Assembly: GCA_965652565.1 (NCBI GenBank)
Contig: CBFGWL010000002.1
Span: 1-64,000 of the forward strand
DNA length: 64,000 nt
From: RSA11 sp965652565
GTDB lineage: Bacteria; Actinomycetota; Thermoleophilia; Solirubrobacterales; 70-9
Reading direction: 5' to 3'
Shown: positions 45,116 through 53,678 of the stretch, piece after piece
Layout: each line of letters opens with the position of its first letter
How positions within the stretch are numbered: the first letter of the stretch is position 1
Position numbers and translations under genes: made by a program
Notes under the pieces: generated by a model
The model's database searches: none
Told to the model about the DNA's origin: nothing
Seen by the model: only the letters and a program-made list of their open reading frames with translations

Positions 45116-46850
45116 TTTGCGAACTTTCGATGAGCTTCGCGAACTCGGTCCAGGGCCTCGTGTTGGCGATCTGCTTGGGGCCGAGCCAGGCGCGCCGCGC
45201 GGTGGCCACGGCGTAGCGCATATTGGCCAGCGTGCCGGTCTGGTGGGCGTCGGTGTTGAGGCAGATCACAACGCCCGCCTCCGCGGCGAGCCGCGCGTTT
45301 TGCTCGCTCAGGTCGCGGCGGTTGGGGTTGCCGTTGATCTCGATCATGGTGCCGCTGCGCGCGGCGGCCTCGGCGACCGCCTCGATGTCGAAGTCGTAGG
45401 GCTCGCGCCGCAGGAGCAGGCGGCCGCTGGGGTGGCCCAGGCAGTTCACGCGGGGGTTCTCGACGGCCGCGACCATGCGCTTCGTCATGTTCTCCCGCGT
45501 CATCCGAAACGACGTGTGCACGCTCGCGATGACCCAGTCGAGCTCGTCGAGCACCTCTTCCTCATAGTCCAGGTCCCCGTTGGGGAGGATGTTCACCTCC
45601 GAGCCGGCGAGCACGCGGAAGGTGCCATCGGCGTACAGCCGCTCGTTGAGCTCGCGGATCTCCTCGACGCGGCGCAGCAGCGCGTCGGCCTGGACGTCGT
45701 TGCCGAACCCGTGGGTCGCGGAGTGGTCGGTGACCGCGAAGTACTCGTAGCCGCGCTCGCGCGCGGCCTCGGCCATCCCTTCGAGGGAGTGCTTGCCGTC
45801 GGAGAGCGTCGTGTGCGAGTGCAGGTCGCCGCGGATGTCGCCGAGCTCCACGAGCTCGGGCAGCTCGCCCTCCTCGGCGGCCTTGATCTCGCCTCGGCCC
45901 TCGCGCAGCTCGGGCTCGATGTACGCGAGCCCGAGGCGCTGGTACACCTCGGCCTCGGTCGCGTGGCGCTCGACCTCGCCGCTCTCCATCTCGGTGATGC
46001 CGTGCTCGGAGACCGAGAGGCCCATGCGCACGGCGCGCTCGCGCAGCTCGACGTTGTGGGCGGCCGAGCCGGTGAAGTGCTGCAGGAGGTTCCCGTAGGC
46101 GTCGGGCTCGACGATCCGCAGGTCCACGGCCATCCCCGTATGGGTCGTGGCGCGCAGGCCCGCATCGGTGGGGTTGCCCGCCACCGCGATCAGGTCGTGC
46201 TCGGCGAGCGCCTCGGCGAGCTTCTTCGGCTCGCTCGCGGTGGCGATGATGTCGATGTCCTTGCAGGTTTCCGCGAGGCGCCGCACGGAGCCCGCGACCG
46301 TGACCTGTTCGCTCGCCGGGTGCTCGCGCAGCGCCGCGGCGATCTCCTCGGCGATCGGCAGCGCCTCCGACAGAATCACGCGCTCGCCGGCGCCCTCCTC
46401 GCCCATGCGCTCGAGCGCCGCGAGGACGTTCTGCTCGAACTTCGGGCCGAGCCCGCGCAGTTCGCGGATGCGCCCCTCCTCGGCCGCGACGCGCAGGTCG
46501 TCGAGCGTCGCGATGCCGAGCTCGTCCCACAGGCGGCGCACCGTCTTCGCGCCCATGCCGGGCAGGCGCGTGATCTCGACGAGGCTGGGCGGGAACTTCG
46601 CCTTGAGCTTCTCGGCCGCTGGAATCTTGCCCGTGTCGAGCAGGTCGATGATCTTCTGCTCGAGCGTCTTGCCGACACCGGGCAGCTCGGTCGCGCGACC
46701 GGCGCGCGCCAGCTCGGCGACCGAAACCGGGCTCTGGCGGATCGCCTTGGCGGCGTCGCGGTAGGCGAGCACGCGGAAGCGGTCGGCCCCGTCGAGCTCG
46801 TACAGCGTGCCGAGCTCAGACAGTGCTGCGGCGATCTCGGCGTTGCGCAT
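45111..46850 (-). CDS. polX: DNA polymerase X with C-terminal PHP exonuclease
   Basis: 579 residues, normal for bacterial PolX. Order: N-terminal HhH 8-kDa-like region (about 1-120; LPGVGKTLEQKI, LPGMGAKTVRRLWDEL), polymerase palm (AGSVRR, KDIDIIATA, and a third Asp in MAVDLRIV), then PHP domain (about 335-579). The PHP metal ligands are intact: DLHSHTTLSDGKH, TDHS, GSEVNIL, ASVHTSF, GHPSGR, NTDAHQ. It fills short gaps and has 3'-5' exonuclease activity in base-excision repair. The start is ATG 46850. Confidence 0.93.
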   Translation of the reverse strand: MRNAEIAAALSELGTLYELDGADRFRVLAYRDAAKAIRQSPVSVAELARAGRATELPGVGKTLEQKIIDLLDTGKIPAAEKLKAKFPPSLVEITRLPGMGAKTVRRLWDELGIATLDDLRVAAEEGRIRELRGLGPKFEQNVLAALERMGEEGAGERVILSEALPIAEEIAAALREHPASEQVTVAGSVRRLAETCKDIDIIATASEPKKLAEALAEHDLIAVAGNPTDAGLRATTHTGMAVDLRIVEPDAYGNLLQHFTGSAAHNVELRERAVRMGLSVSEHGITEMESGEVERHATEAEVYQRLGLAYIEPELREGRGEIKAAEEGELPELVELGDIRGDLHSHTTLSDGKHSLEGMAEAARERGYEYFAVTDHSATHGFGNDVQADALLRRVEEIRELNERLYADGTFRVLAGSEVNILPNGDLDYEEEVLDELDWVIASVHTSFRMTRENMTKRMVAAVENPRVNCLGHPSGRLLLRREPYDFDIEAVAEAAARSGTMIEINGNPNRRDLSEQNARLAAEAGVVICLNTDAHQTGTLANMRYAVATARRAWLGPKQIANTRPWTEFAKLIESSQS

Positions 46851-46950
46851 GGCGGGGAGGCTACTTCGCGGCACGCTCGGGCCACGCGCCGGCCCGGGAG
46901 CGAGGACGAGCCCGCCCGCGCGGGCCGCGCGCACTACGATCGTCCGCCCC

Positions 46951-47673
46951 ATGGCCGCCCCTGCCGACGTGTGGCTGGTCGTCCCGACCTACAACGAGGC
47001 CGACAACGTCGAGCCGCTGGTCGAGGCCGTGCGCGAGCGGCTGCCGGACTCGCGGCGGGTTTTGATCGTCGACGACGGCTCACCCGACGGCACCGGTGAG
47101 ATCGCCGATCGGCTCGCGGCGCGCTACGACGACGTCGAGGTGCTGCACCGCGCGGCGAAGGGAGGGATCGGCCCGGCCTACGTGGCGGGCTTCGGGCGCG
47201 CGCTCGCGGGCGGAGCCCGCCTGGTGGCGCAAATGGACGCCGACTTCTCCCACGACCCCGCGGACCTACCGCGCCTGCTCGCCGCCGCCGAGGACGCCGA
47301 CGTGGTGCTCGGCTCGCGCTATGTGCAGGGCGGCGGAGTTGCCGACTGGGGACCGCTGCGGCGCTTCATCTCACGCGGCGGCAGCGCCTACGCTCGCCTG
47401 GTGCTGGGCGTCGGCATCCGCGATCTCACCGGCGGTTTCAAGGTCTACCGCCGCCCCGTGCTCGAGGCCATCGACCTGCCCTCGCTTGCGGCGCTGGGCT
47501 ACGCGTTCCAGGTCGAGACGACCTACCGGGCGCTGCGGGCGGGGTTCCGCGTCGTCGAGGTGCCGATCATCTTTCGCGACCGACGCGTGGGCCAGTCGAA
47601 GATGAGCGCCGGGATCGTGTTCGAGGCCGCCACCAAGGTGCCGATGATGCGCGTGCGCGGCGCGCGGCGATAA
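46951..47673 (+). CDS. Polyprenol-phosphate mannosyltransferase-like glycosyltransferase (GT2)
   Basis: 240 residues: VVPTYNEADNVEPLV, IVDDGSPDGTGEIAD, MDADFSHDPADLP and GSRYVQGG are the DPM1/Ppm1 catalytic-domain motifs. No C-terminal membrane helices are present, as in the soluble DPM1 type. It transfers mannose (or glucose) from the nucleotide sugar to polyprenol phosphate for envelope glycan or protein glycosylation. It is divergent from polX. Confidence 0.87.
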   Translation: MAAPADVWLVVPTYNEADNVEPLVEAVRERLPDSRRVLIVDDGSPDGTGEIADRLAARYDDVEVLHRAAKGGIGPAYVAGFGRALAGGARLVAQMDADFSHDPADLPRLLAAAEDADVVLGSRYVQGGGVADWGPLRRFISRGGSAYARLVLGVGIRDLTGGFKVYRRPVLEAIDLPSLAALGYAFQVETTYRALRAGFRVVEVPIIFRDRRVGQSKMSAGIVFEAATKVPMMRVRGARR

Positions 47674-47735
47674 CTCGGGCGCGGACCGGGAAGGGGGGAA
47701 GGGGACGCTCCGCCGAGGGGCGTCACTTCACTTTG

Positions 47736-47741
47736 TATAGT
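47736..47741 (+). promoter_or_regulatory. Possible -10 box for the thioredoxin gene
   Basis: TATAGT at 47736-47741 lies 110 nt before the thioredoxin ATG in an otherwise featureless 177-nt gap. No matching -35 is obvious at 16-18 bp. A short GACGC/GCGTC hairpin (about 47704-47724) upstream may end the glycosyltransferase transcript. Confidence 0.3.
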
Positions 47742-47850
47742 AGGTGTCGTGCCGCAGCCTGGCGCCTTGACGCCACCGTATGAGGTACAAACGCGGCTTC
47801 AGGTCGAATCACCGCGATTCAGCGACTCAAAGCGACTTTCAGGAGAACGA

Positions 47851-48180
47851 ATGGCCGGCAAGCTCCCCGACGTAACCGACGCCAACTTCCAGAGCGAGGT
47901 CCTGGAGTCCCAGGAGCCTGTGCTCGTCGACTTCTGGGCGCCGTGGTGTGGGCCGTGCCGGATCGTGCATCCGATCCTCGAGGAGATGATGGAGGAGCGC
48001 GACGACGTGCGGATCGTCAGCCTGAACGTCGACGACAACCAGCAGACGGCCGCTCGCTACGAGGTACTCTCGATCCCGACGCTGATCCTCTTCAAGGACG
48101 GTGAAGAGGCCAAGCGCATCGTCGGCGCGCAGCCGAAGCGCCGCCTCGAGGCTGAACTCGACCCGGCGCTCGCGGCCTAG
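47851..48180 (+). CDS. trxA: Thioredoxin
   Basis: 109 residues with the WCGPC active site in VDFWAPWCGPCRIVHP and the cis-Pro loop SIPTLILFKDG. Cytoplasmic disulphide reductant. AGGAGAA precedes the ATG at 47851. No thioredoxin reductase is adjacent. Confidence 0.94.
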   Translation: MAGKLPDVTDANFQSEVLESQEPVLVDFWAPWCGPCRIVHPILEEMMEERDDVRIVSLNVDDNQQTAARYEVLSIPTLILFKDGEEAKRIVGAQPKRRLEAELDPALAA

Positions 48181-48216
48181 GCCCCAAGACCCCGGGGCAA
48201 GGCGCCCAAACAGCTT

Positions 48217-48254
48217 CCAGGTCCGCTGGGCTTGACCCCGCCCGGCGGACCTGG
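48217..48254 (+). terminator. Hairpin between trxA and the propeller gene
   Basis: CCAGGTCCGC (48217-48226) and GCGGACCTGG (48245-48254) form a perfect 10-bp stem with an 18-nt loop. It is followed by GAGAGTCTTTTC and then the next ATG at 48267. The GGGAGAG ribosome-binding site overlaps the 3' arm. It could end trxA transcription, and folding could also hide the ribosome-binding site of the downstream gene. Confidence 0.6.
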
Positions 48255-48266
48255 GAGAGTCTTTTC

Positions 48267-49196
48267 ATGAGGCGGGGGGTTCAACTCGCAGCGCTGACCG
48301 CAAGCGTCGCGCTGCTCCTCGCCAGCGTCGCCGAGGCGAAGCCGCGGCGCACCGGCACGTTCAACCTGACCGGGCAGCCCGGGCAGATCGCCGTGGGCCA
48401 GAAGGGCGCCGCCTGGATCGTGCTCGCCGACAGCTCCGCGGGCAACGACCTCGCGCGCATCAAGCCGAACGGGACGGTCGATGAGTTCGACCTGGGCGTG
48501 CTGAACGCGGTGGGGATCACGGCAGGCCCCGACGGCAACATCTGGCTCACGCGCAACGCCGGGGTCACCAAGGTGGACCGCAACGATCCGGCGAACTTCA
48601 CCAACTACACGATCAACGCGATCGGCGATCCGCGCGAGATCACCAAGGGCCCCGGCGGCAAGCTGTGGACGGCGAGCGGGGACCAGTTGATCTCCTTCGA
48701 CCCCGCGAACCCCGCGGGCTTCGCCACGAAGGACCTCGGCGCCAACACCAGCGCGCGCGGCATCGCCGCCGGGGGTGGGAAGGTCTGGGTGGCCGACTTC
48801 AATGACGGCAAGGTGCTGCGCGTGAAGCCGGGTGGCGCGATCAAGCGCTTCAACGTCGGCGGCGGACCGCAGGACGTGGCGACGGGCCCGAAGGGCCGCG
48901 TCGCCTACACGAACCAGGGCACCAACCCGCACACGGTCGGGCGCATCCTCGCCAAGCGCGTCGCGCGCAAGCGCGTGCCGGACACCGACCCCTTCGGGAT
49001 CGCGTTCGCCGCCGGCAACTGGTGGATCGCCAACTTCGCCTCACACGACCTGAGCATCCTCAGCCCGAAGGGCAAGCTGCGCAAGTTCCGCAAGCTGCCG
49101 AACAACTCGGGGCCGCGCTTCGTCGCGAAGGGCAAGAAGCGCACGCTCTGGGTGGGGCTCGAGAACGCCGACAAGGTCGTGCGCCTCAAGCTCTAG
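48267..49196 (+). CDS. Secreted Vgb-like beta-propeller protein
   Basis: 309 residues. Signal peptide (LTASVALLLASVAEA), then about six to seven short propeller blades with the virginiamycin-B-lyase/SMP-30 pattern (VGITAGPDGNIWLT, REITKGPGGKLWTA, RGIAAGGGKVWVAD). The lyase catalytic His/Glu set is not evident and the mature protein is basic, so it is likely a binding or scaffold propeller outside the cell. Confidence 0.75.
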   Translation: MRRGVQLAALTASVALLLASVAEAKPRRTGTFNLTGQPGQIAVGQKGAAWIVLADSSAGNDLARIKPNGTVDEFDLGVLNAVGITAGPDGNIWLTRNAGVTKVDRNDPANFTNYTINAIGDPREITKGPGGKLWTASGDQLISFDPANPAGFATKDLGANTSARGIAAGGGKVWVADFNDGKVLRVKPGGAIKRFNVGGGPQDVATGPKGRVAYTNQGTNPHTVGRILAKRVARKRVPDTDPFGIAFAAGNWWIANFASHDLSILSPKGKLRKFRKLPNNSGPRFVAKGKKRTLWVGLENADKVVRLKL

Positions 49197-49219
49197 GCCC
49201 GGTAGGGCCGAAAGCGGAG

Positions 49220-49249
49220 CCGGCCCCGCCCGGCAGCAGGCGGGGCCGG
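49220..49249. terminator. GC-rich hairpin between convergent genes
   Basis: CCGGCCCCGCC (49220-49230) and GGCGGGGCCGG (49239-49249), an 11-bp perfect stem. It sits between a rightward and a leftward gene. U-runs are lacking on both sides, but its position and symmetry suit a shared terminator. Confidence 0.6.
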
Positions 49250-49262
49250 TCCAGGCTTTGAC

Positions 49263-49979
49263 TCAGGCGGCGGGCTCGACCACCGCGCCGCTCGGGGCGC
49301 CCCCGTGCAGCTCGCGCAGGCGGAAGTAGAGGACCGCCGTGATGATCGAGACGTACGGGTACAGCAGGACGGCGACGATGATCATGGCGATGACCCCGAC
49401 CACCGGCGCGGCGGCGATGAGCAGCGCCCCGATGACCGCGATCACGATGTACGCGGCCAGCACGGCCAGGCCCACGGCGAGGATCCGCATGCGGTTGCCC
49501 TTGGTGAGCTCCGCGCTGCGGGACATCGCATCGAACACGCCCAGGTTCTCGACGACGAACGCCGGCACCGAGGCGATCAGCATCAGCGCGATGATGATCC
49601 CGGGGATGATCAACAGGATCAGGCCCACGGCGGTCAGGATCCCGACGACGATCTGCAGGAGGATCAGCGGGATCAGCCGCGGCGCGACCGAGCCAAGTAG
49701 CTCCCCGACGGACTGGTCGACGCGCCCGTCGGCTTCGACGTCCTGGACGATCCGCACGATCGAGCCGACCAACCACGCGCTGAAGGCGAGGTTGACCAAG
49801 CTGCCGATGAACTGGAGGACCCCCTCGTCGCCGAGCAGCGCGACGATGATCGCCGAGGGCACCATCAGGATCAGCGCGACCAGCCAGACCGTGCCGAACG
49901 AACGCTTGTAGATCTCGGCCGTCTTCTCGAAGACGCCTCCGATATCGAGGTGTGCGGCTGCGCCGCCTCCGTTACTCAT
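49263..49979 (-). CDS. Polytopic membrane protein (GDPD-membrane-domain/YciC-like)
   Basis: 238 residues with about five to six hydrophobic helices, several in long near-continuous runs (IVVGILTAVGLILLIIPGII, VIAVIGALLIAAAPVVGVIA). The layout and the conserved polar middle (SVPAFVVENLGVFDAMSRSAELTKGN) resemble the glycerophosphodiesterase-associated membrane domain/DUF975 group. AAGGAGGAG precedes the ATG. Function unknown. Confidence 0.65.
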   Translation of the reverse strand: MSNGGGAAAHLDIGGVFEKTAEIYKRSFGTVWLVALILMVPSAIIVALLGDEGVLQFIGSLVNLAFSAWLVGSIVRIVQDVEADGRVDQSVGELLGSVAPRLIPLILLQIVVGILTAVGLILLIIPGIIIALMLIASVPAFVVENLGVFDAMSRSAELTKGNRMRILAVGLAVLAAYIVIAVIGALLIAAAPVVGVIAMIIVAVLLYPYVSIITAVLYFRLRELHGGAPSGAVVEPAA

Positions 49980-50128
49980 CTCTCCTCCTTGATTGGTCCG
50001 GTTCGCTCAGGGGCGGTGCGAGTGGCGTGACAACGCGGCGCCGTCGATCTGCCGGCTCGCTGTCGCGAGAGCGACCGCCGAACCGGCAAGCGCCGCTCAC
50101 TCCTCCGCGCCGTACCCCCCAGCCTGCA

Positions 50129-50175
50129 TTGCCGCAAGTCTCCAGCGGCGATCGATCCGTGTCAAGTTGCGGCAA
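50129..50175. promoter_or_regulatory. Inverted repeat upstream of the tautomerase gene
   Basis: TTGCCGCAA (50129-50137) and TTGCGGCAA (50167-50175) are exact reverse complements 29 nt apart, 40 nt ahead of the tautomerase ATG. It may be an operator or a leader stem. The rest of 49980-50214 shows no gene or clear promoter. Confidence 0.35.
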
Positions 50176-50214
50176 CAAACGATTCGCGGCCAGGCTCGGT
50201 AGTCTGCCGCCGCT

Positions 50215-50394
50215 ATGCCGTTTATTCACATTCACTGGTACGAGGGCCGCTCGGACGAGCAGAAGGTCGAGATCGCCCGCCGCATCACCGACGCGCTGGT
50301 CGAGGTCGGCAAGACGCCGCGCGACCACGTGTGGATCCGCTTCGAGGACTCCAAGAAGACGGACTGGGTGATGGGCGGCGAGCAGCAGGGCTGA
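50215..50394 (+). CDS. 4-oxalocrotonate tautomerase-family protein
   Basis: 59 residues, the classic small-tautomerase size: MPFIHIHWYEGRSDEQK, then a helix (VEIARRITDALVEVG) and HVWIRFED. Pro2, exposed after Met removal, is the catalytic base; Arg12 and a second Arg (WIRF) match substrate-binding positions. It forms beta-alpha-beta hexamers that tautomerise 2-hydroxymuconate-like enols. The physiological substrate is unknown. It converges on ileS with a 13-nt gap. Confidence 0.85.
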   Translation: MPFIHIHWYEGRSDEQKVEIARRITDALVEVGKTPRDHVWIRFEDSKKTDWVMGGEQQG

Positions 50395-50407
50395 GCTCGT
50401 CCGAGCT

Positions 50408-53400
50408 TCAGCCCGCTCGCTCGACCCCGATCCGCAACTCGGAGCCTTCGATCGTCACGGCGGCGGCGTCCGCGCCGTCGCCGTAGACGACGTTCGTCGC
50501 CAGCGTCTCGCCGGCGACGTAGTCCTGGTGTGCCCGGGCGGCATCCAGCACGATGTCGTCGCCGGCCAGGCGCAGCTCGATGCGGTCGGTGACCTCGAGG
50601 CCGGCGTCCTTGCGCGCGTTCTGCACGGCGTGCACGATCTCGCGCGCGAGGCCCTCGCGGCGCAGCTCCTCGTCGAGCTCGAGCGCGAGCGCGACCGCGC
50701 GTCCCGCCTCCGACTCGACCTCGTACCCCGCCAGCGGCTCCATGACGAGCTGCAGGTCATCCGGGCCGAGCTCGTGCTCGTCGCCCTCGATGTTGATGCC
50801 GACGGTCCGCTCCTCCTTCACGGCGGCCGCCACGTTGCGGGCGTCGAGCGCCTCCACGGCCGCGGCCACCTGCGGCATGCGCTTGCCGAACCGCGGTCCG
50901 AGGCTGCGGTAGTTGGGCTTGACCCGATAGGTGACCAGGTCGGCCTCCTCGGAGACGAACTCGAGCTCCTTCACGTTGAGTTCGGCCCGCACGATGTCGC
51001 CGAGCCGCTCGATCTCCTCGCGCTCGGCTTCCGTGGCCACGATCACCGCTCGGCGCAGGGGCTGGCGGACCTTGATCTTCGCGGCGGCGCGCGCGGCGCG
51101 GCCGAGCTCGATCGCGCGCAGCGCCGCCTCGACGCCGCGCTCGAGCCCCTCGTCGCGCAGCGTGTCCAGCGGCTCGGGGTAGTCGCACAGATGCACCGAC
51201 TCGGGCGCGCCCGCCGCGGTCTCGGCGTCGCCCGCCGTCAGGTTGGAATAGATCTCCTCGGCGACGAACGGGGTGAACGGCGCGAGCAGCTTGGCGACCT
51301 CGATCAAGCAATGCCGCAGCGTCGCGAGCGCCGCCCGGTCGCCCTCCCAGAAGCGCCGGCGGTTCAGGCGCACGTACCAGTTGGAGAGCTCGTCGACGAA
51401 GTCGGCGATCGCCCGGCCGGCGGCAGTGCAGTCGAAGTCGTCCATGCGCTCGATGACGGTCGCCGTCGTGCCCTGCAGGCGGGAGAGGATCCAGCGGTCG
51501 AGGTCCGTGGCGGCGGCCGATCCGTCGCCGGCGGCCGGGGCCTGCGCTTCGAAGTCGGCGGGCCGCAGCCCCTCGGCGTTGGCGTAGAGGACCCAGAAGG
51601 AGTACGTGTTCCAGAGTGTCAGCAAAAACTGCCGGACGGACTCGCCGACCGTGTCGCTCGAGAACCGGTAGCCCGCCCAGGGCTGCTGGGCGGTGAAGTA
51701 GTACCAGCGGAACGCGTCCGCGCCGTGCTCGTCGAAGACCTGCCAGGGGTCGACGACGTTGCCGCGGCTCTTCGACATCTTCTGGCCCTCGGGGTCGAGG
51801 ATCAGGCCGAGGCACACGCAGTTGAGGTAGCTCGTCTCGTCGAAGACGAGCGTGGAGACCGCGAGCAGCGAGTAGAACCAGCCGCGGGTCTGGTCGATCG
51901 CCTCGCAGATGTAGTCGGCAGGGAACCGCTCCTTGAACCGTTCCTCCCCCTCGAAGGGGTAGTGGAACTGCGCGAACGGCATCGAGCCTGAGTCGTACCA
52001 GGTGTCGATCACCTCGCTGACGCGCCGCATCTCGCCGCCGCACTGCTCGCACGGCAGCACGACGTCGTCGATGTAGGGGCGGTGGAGATCGTCGGGGACC
52101 TCGCCGCCGCGCTCGCGCAGCTCCTCGATCGAGCCCGCGCAGAACGCGCCGTCGCAGGCCGCCGACGTGCACTCCCATACCGGCAGCGGCGTGCCCCAGT
52201 AGCGCTCGCGCGAGAGCGCCCAGTCCACGTTGTTCTCCAGCCACTTGCCGAAGCGCCCGTGCTTGATGTGCTCCGGGTGCCAGCCGATGCGCTCGTTCTC
52301 GGCCAGCAGGCGGTCGCGCACTTCGGTCGTGCGGATGTACCAGCTCGACTTCGCGTAGTAGAGGAGCGGCGTATCGCAGCGCCAGCAGTGCGGGTAGGCG
52401 TGCTCGTAGTCCTCGGCGCGGAAGAGCAGGCCCTTGCGCTCCAGCGCCTCCACGATCTCCGGGTTGTGCTCGAAGACGAGCTTGCCCTGGAAGTCGGGAA
52501 CGCGCTCGTCGTAGGTGCCGTCCGGCTTGACCGGGTTCTGCAGGGTCATCCCGTAGCGCTCGCCGAGCTGGAAGTCGTCCTCGCCGAAGGCGAGCGCGGT
52601 GTGCACGAGGCCGGTGCCGTCCTCGGTGGTCACGAAGTCGCCGAGCAGCACGGAGTGGCCGAGCGGGCCGAAGTCCTCGCCCTTGATGTAGTCGAACGGC
52701 GCCTCGTAGCGCACGCCCTCGAGCGCCGCCCCCGGGAAGGACGCGAGCTCTGTCCAGCCCTCACCCAGCACGCGGTCGGCCAGCGGCCGGGCGACGATCA
52801 CCACCTCGCTCGAGCCCTGGGCCTGCGCGCGGACGTACTCGATGTCGGGCCCGGCGGCGACCGCGGCGTGCGAGATCAGCGTCCAGGGCGTCGTCGTCCA
52901 GACGAGCAGGTTGTCGCCGGCCTGGATCGCCTGCTCGGGGATCTCGTCGGCGGGCGGCACCTCGGTCACCGGCAGCCGCACGTACACCGACGGGTCGACG
53001 ACGTCGTGATAGCCGAGCGCGACCTCGTGCGACGAGAGGGCGGTTCCGCAGCGCGGGCAGTAGGGCACGACCTTGTGACCGCGATAGAGGCGGCCGTCGT
53101 CCCAGATCTTGCGCAGCGACCACCAGACCGACTCGATGTACTCGTTGGTAAGGGTCACGTACGGGTCGTCGAGGTCGATCCACATGCCCACCCGCTCGGT
53201 CATGCGGTTCCACTCCTCGACGTAGCGGAAGACCGACTCGCGGCAGCGGCGGTTGAACTCGGCGATGCCGAAGGCCTCGATCTCGTCCTTGGAGGAGATC
53301 CCGAGCTCCTTCTCGACCTCGAGCTCCACCGGCAGGCCGTGGCAGTCCCAGCCGGCCTTGCGCGGGACGTAGTACCCGCGCATCGCCTTGTAGCGCGGGT

Positions 53401-53608
53401 AGATGTCCTTGAACACGCGCGAGAGCACGTGGTGCGAGCCAGGCCGCCCGTTGGCAGTGGGCGGGCCCTCGAAGAAGCTCCAGGTCTCGGCGCCCTCGCG
53501 CAGCTCCATCTGCCGGCGGAAGGTCTCGTGCTCGCGCCAGCGTTCGAGCACGCGCTCCTCGAGCTTCGGGAAGCTCTGCTTGGGATCTACTGGGCGAAAG
53601 CCGGGCAT
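50408..53608 (-). CDS. ileS: Isoleucyl-tRNA synthetase
   Basis: 1,066 residues. The class I signatures are present: PPTANGRPGSHH (HIGH equivalent, about residue 50) and KMSKSRGNVVDPW (about 618). GWDCHGLPVELEVEKELG, the CP1 editing domain and the C-terminal anticodon-binding region follow. The length and C-terminal region resemble the mupirocin-insensitive, eukaryote-like IleRS type seen in actinobacteria. Only 70 nt separate it from the divergent regulator, which leaves no room for a T-box leader. Essential for charging tRNA-Ile. Confidence 0.95.
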   Translation of the reverse strand: MPGFRPVDPKQSFPKLEERVLERWREHETFRRQMELREGAETWSFFEGPPTANGRPGSHHVLSRVFKDIYPRYKAMRGYYVPRKAGWDCHGLPVELEVEKELGISSKDEIEAFGIAEFNRRCRESVFRYVEEWNRMTERVGMWIDLDDPYVTLTNEYIESVWWSLRKIWDDGRLYRGHKVVPYCPRCGTALSSHEVALGYHDVVDPSVYVRLPVTEVPPADEIPEQAIQAGDNLLVWTTTPWTLISHAAVAAGPDIEYVRAQAQGSSEVVIVARPLADRVLGEGWTELASFPGAALEGVRYEAPFDYIKGEDFGPLGHSVLLGDFVTTEDGTGLVHTALAFGEDDFQLGERYGMTLQNPVKPDGTYDERVPDFQGKLVFEHNPEIVEALERKGLLFRAEDYEHAYPHCWRCDTPLLYYAKSSWYIRTTEVRDRLLAENERIGWHPEHIKHGRFGKWLENNVDWALSRERYWGTPLPVWECTSAACDGAFCAGSIEELRERGGEVPDDLHRPYIDDVVLPCEQCGGEMRRVSEVIDTWYDSGSMPFAQFHYPFEGEERFKERFPADYICEAIDQTRGWFYSLLAVSTLVFDETSYLNCVCLGLILDPEGQKMSKSRGNVVDPWQVFDEHGADAFRWYYFTAQQPWAGYRFSSDTVGESVRQFLLTLWNTYSFWVLYANAEGLRPADFEAQAPAAGDGSAAATDLDRWILSRLQGTTATVIERMDDFDCTAAGRAIADFVDELSNWYVRLNRRRFWEGDRAALATLRHCLIEVAKLLAPFTPFVAEEIYSNLTAGDAETAAGAPESVHLCDYPEPLDTLRDEGLERGVEAALRAIELGRAARAAAKIKVRQPLRRAVIVATEAEREEIERLGDIVRAELNVKELEFVSEEADLVTYRVKPNYRSLGPRFGKRMPQVAAAVEALDARNVAAAVKEERTVGINIEGDEHELGPDDLQLVMEPLAGYEVESEAGRAVALALELDEELRREGLAREIVHAVQNARKDAGLEVTDRIELRLAGDDIVLDAARAHQDYVAGETLATNVVYGDGADAAAVTIEGSELRIGVERAG

Positions 53609-53678
53609 TCGGCGCCTGATTCTGACAACTGGCGCGATGGGCGATGTCTGCGGGGGTATCGCTTAGGCTCCGCTTGCA

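Noticed and set aside
53609..53678. A T-box leader for ileS
   Set aside because: Only 70 nt separate ileS from the divergent regulator start, and no T-box core sequence was seen.
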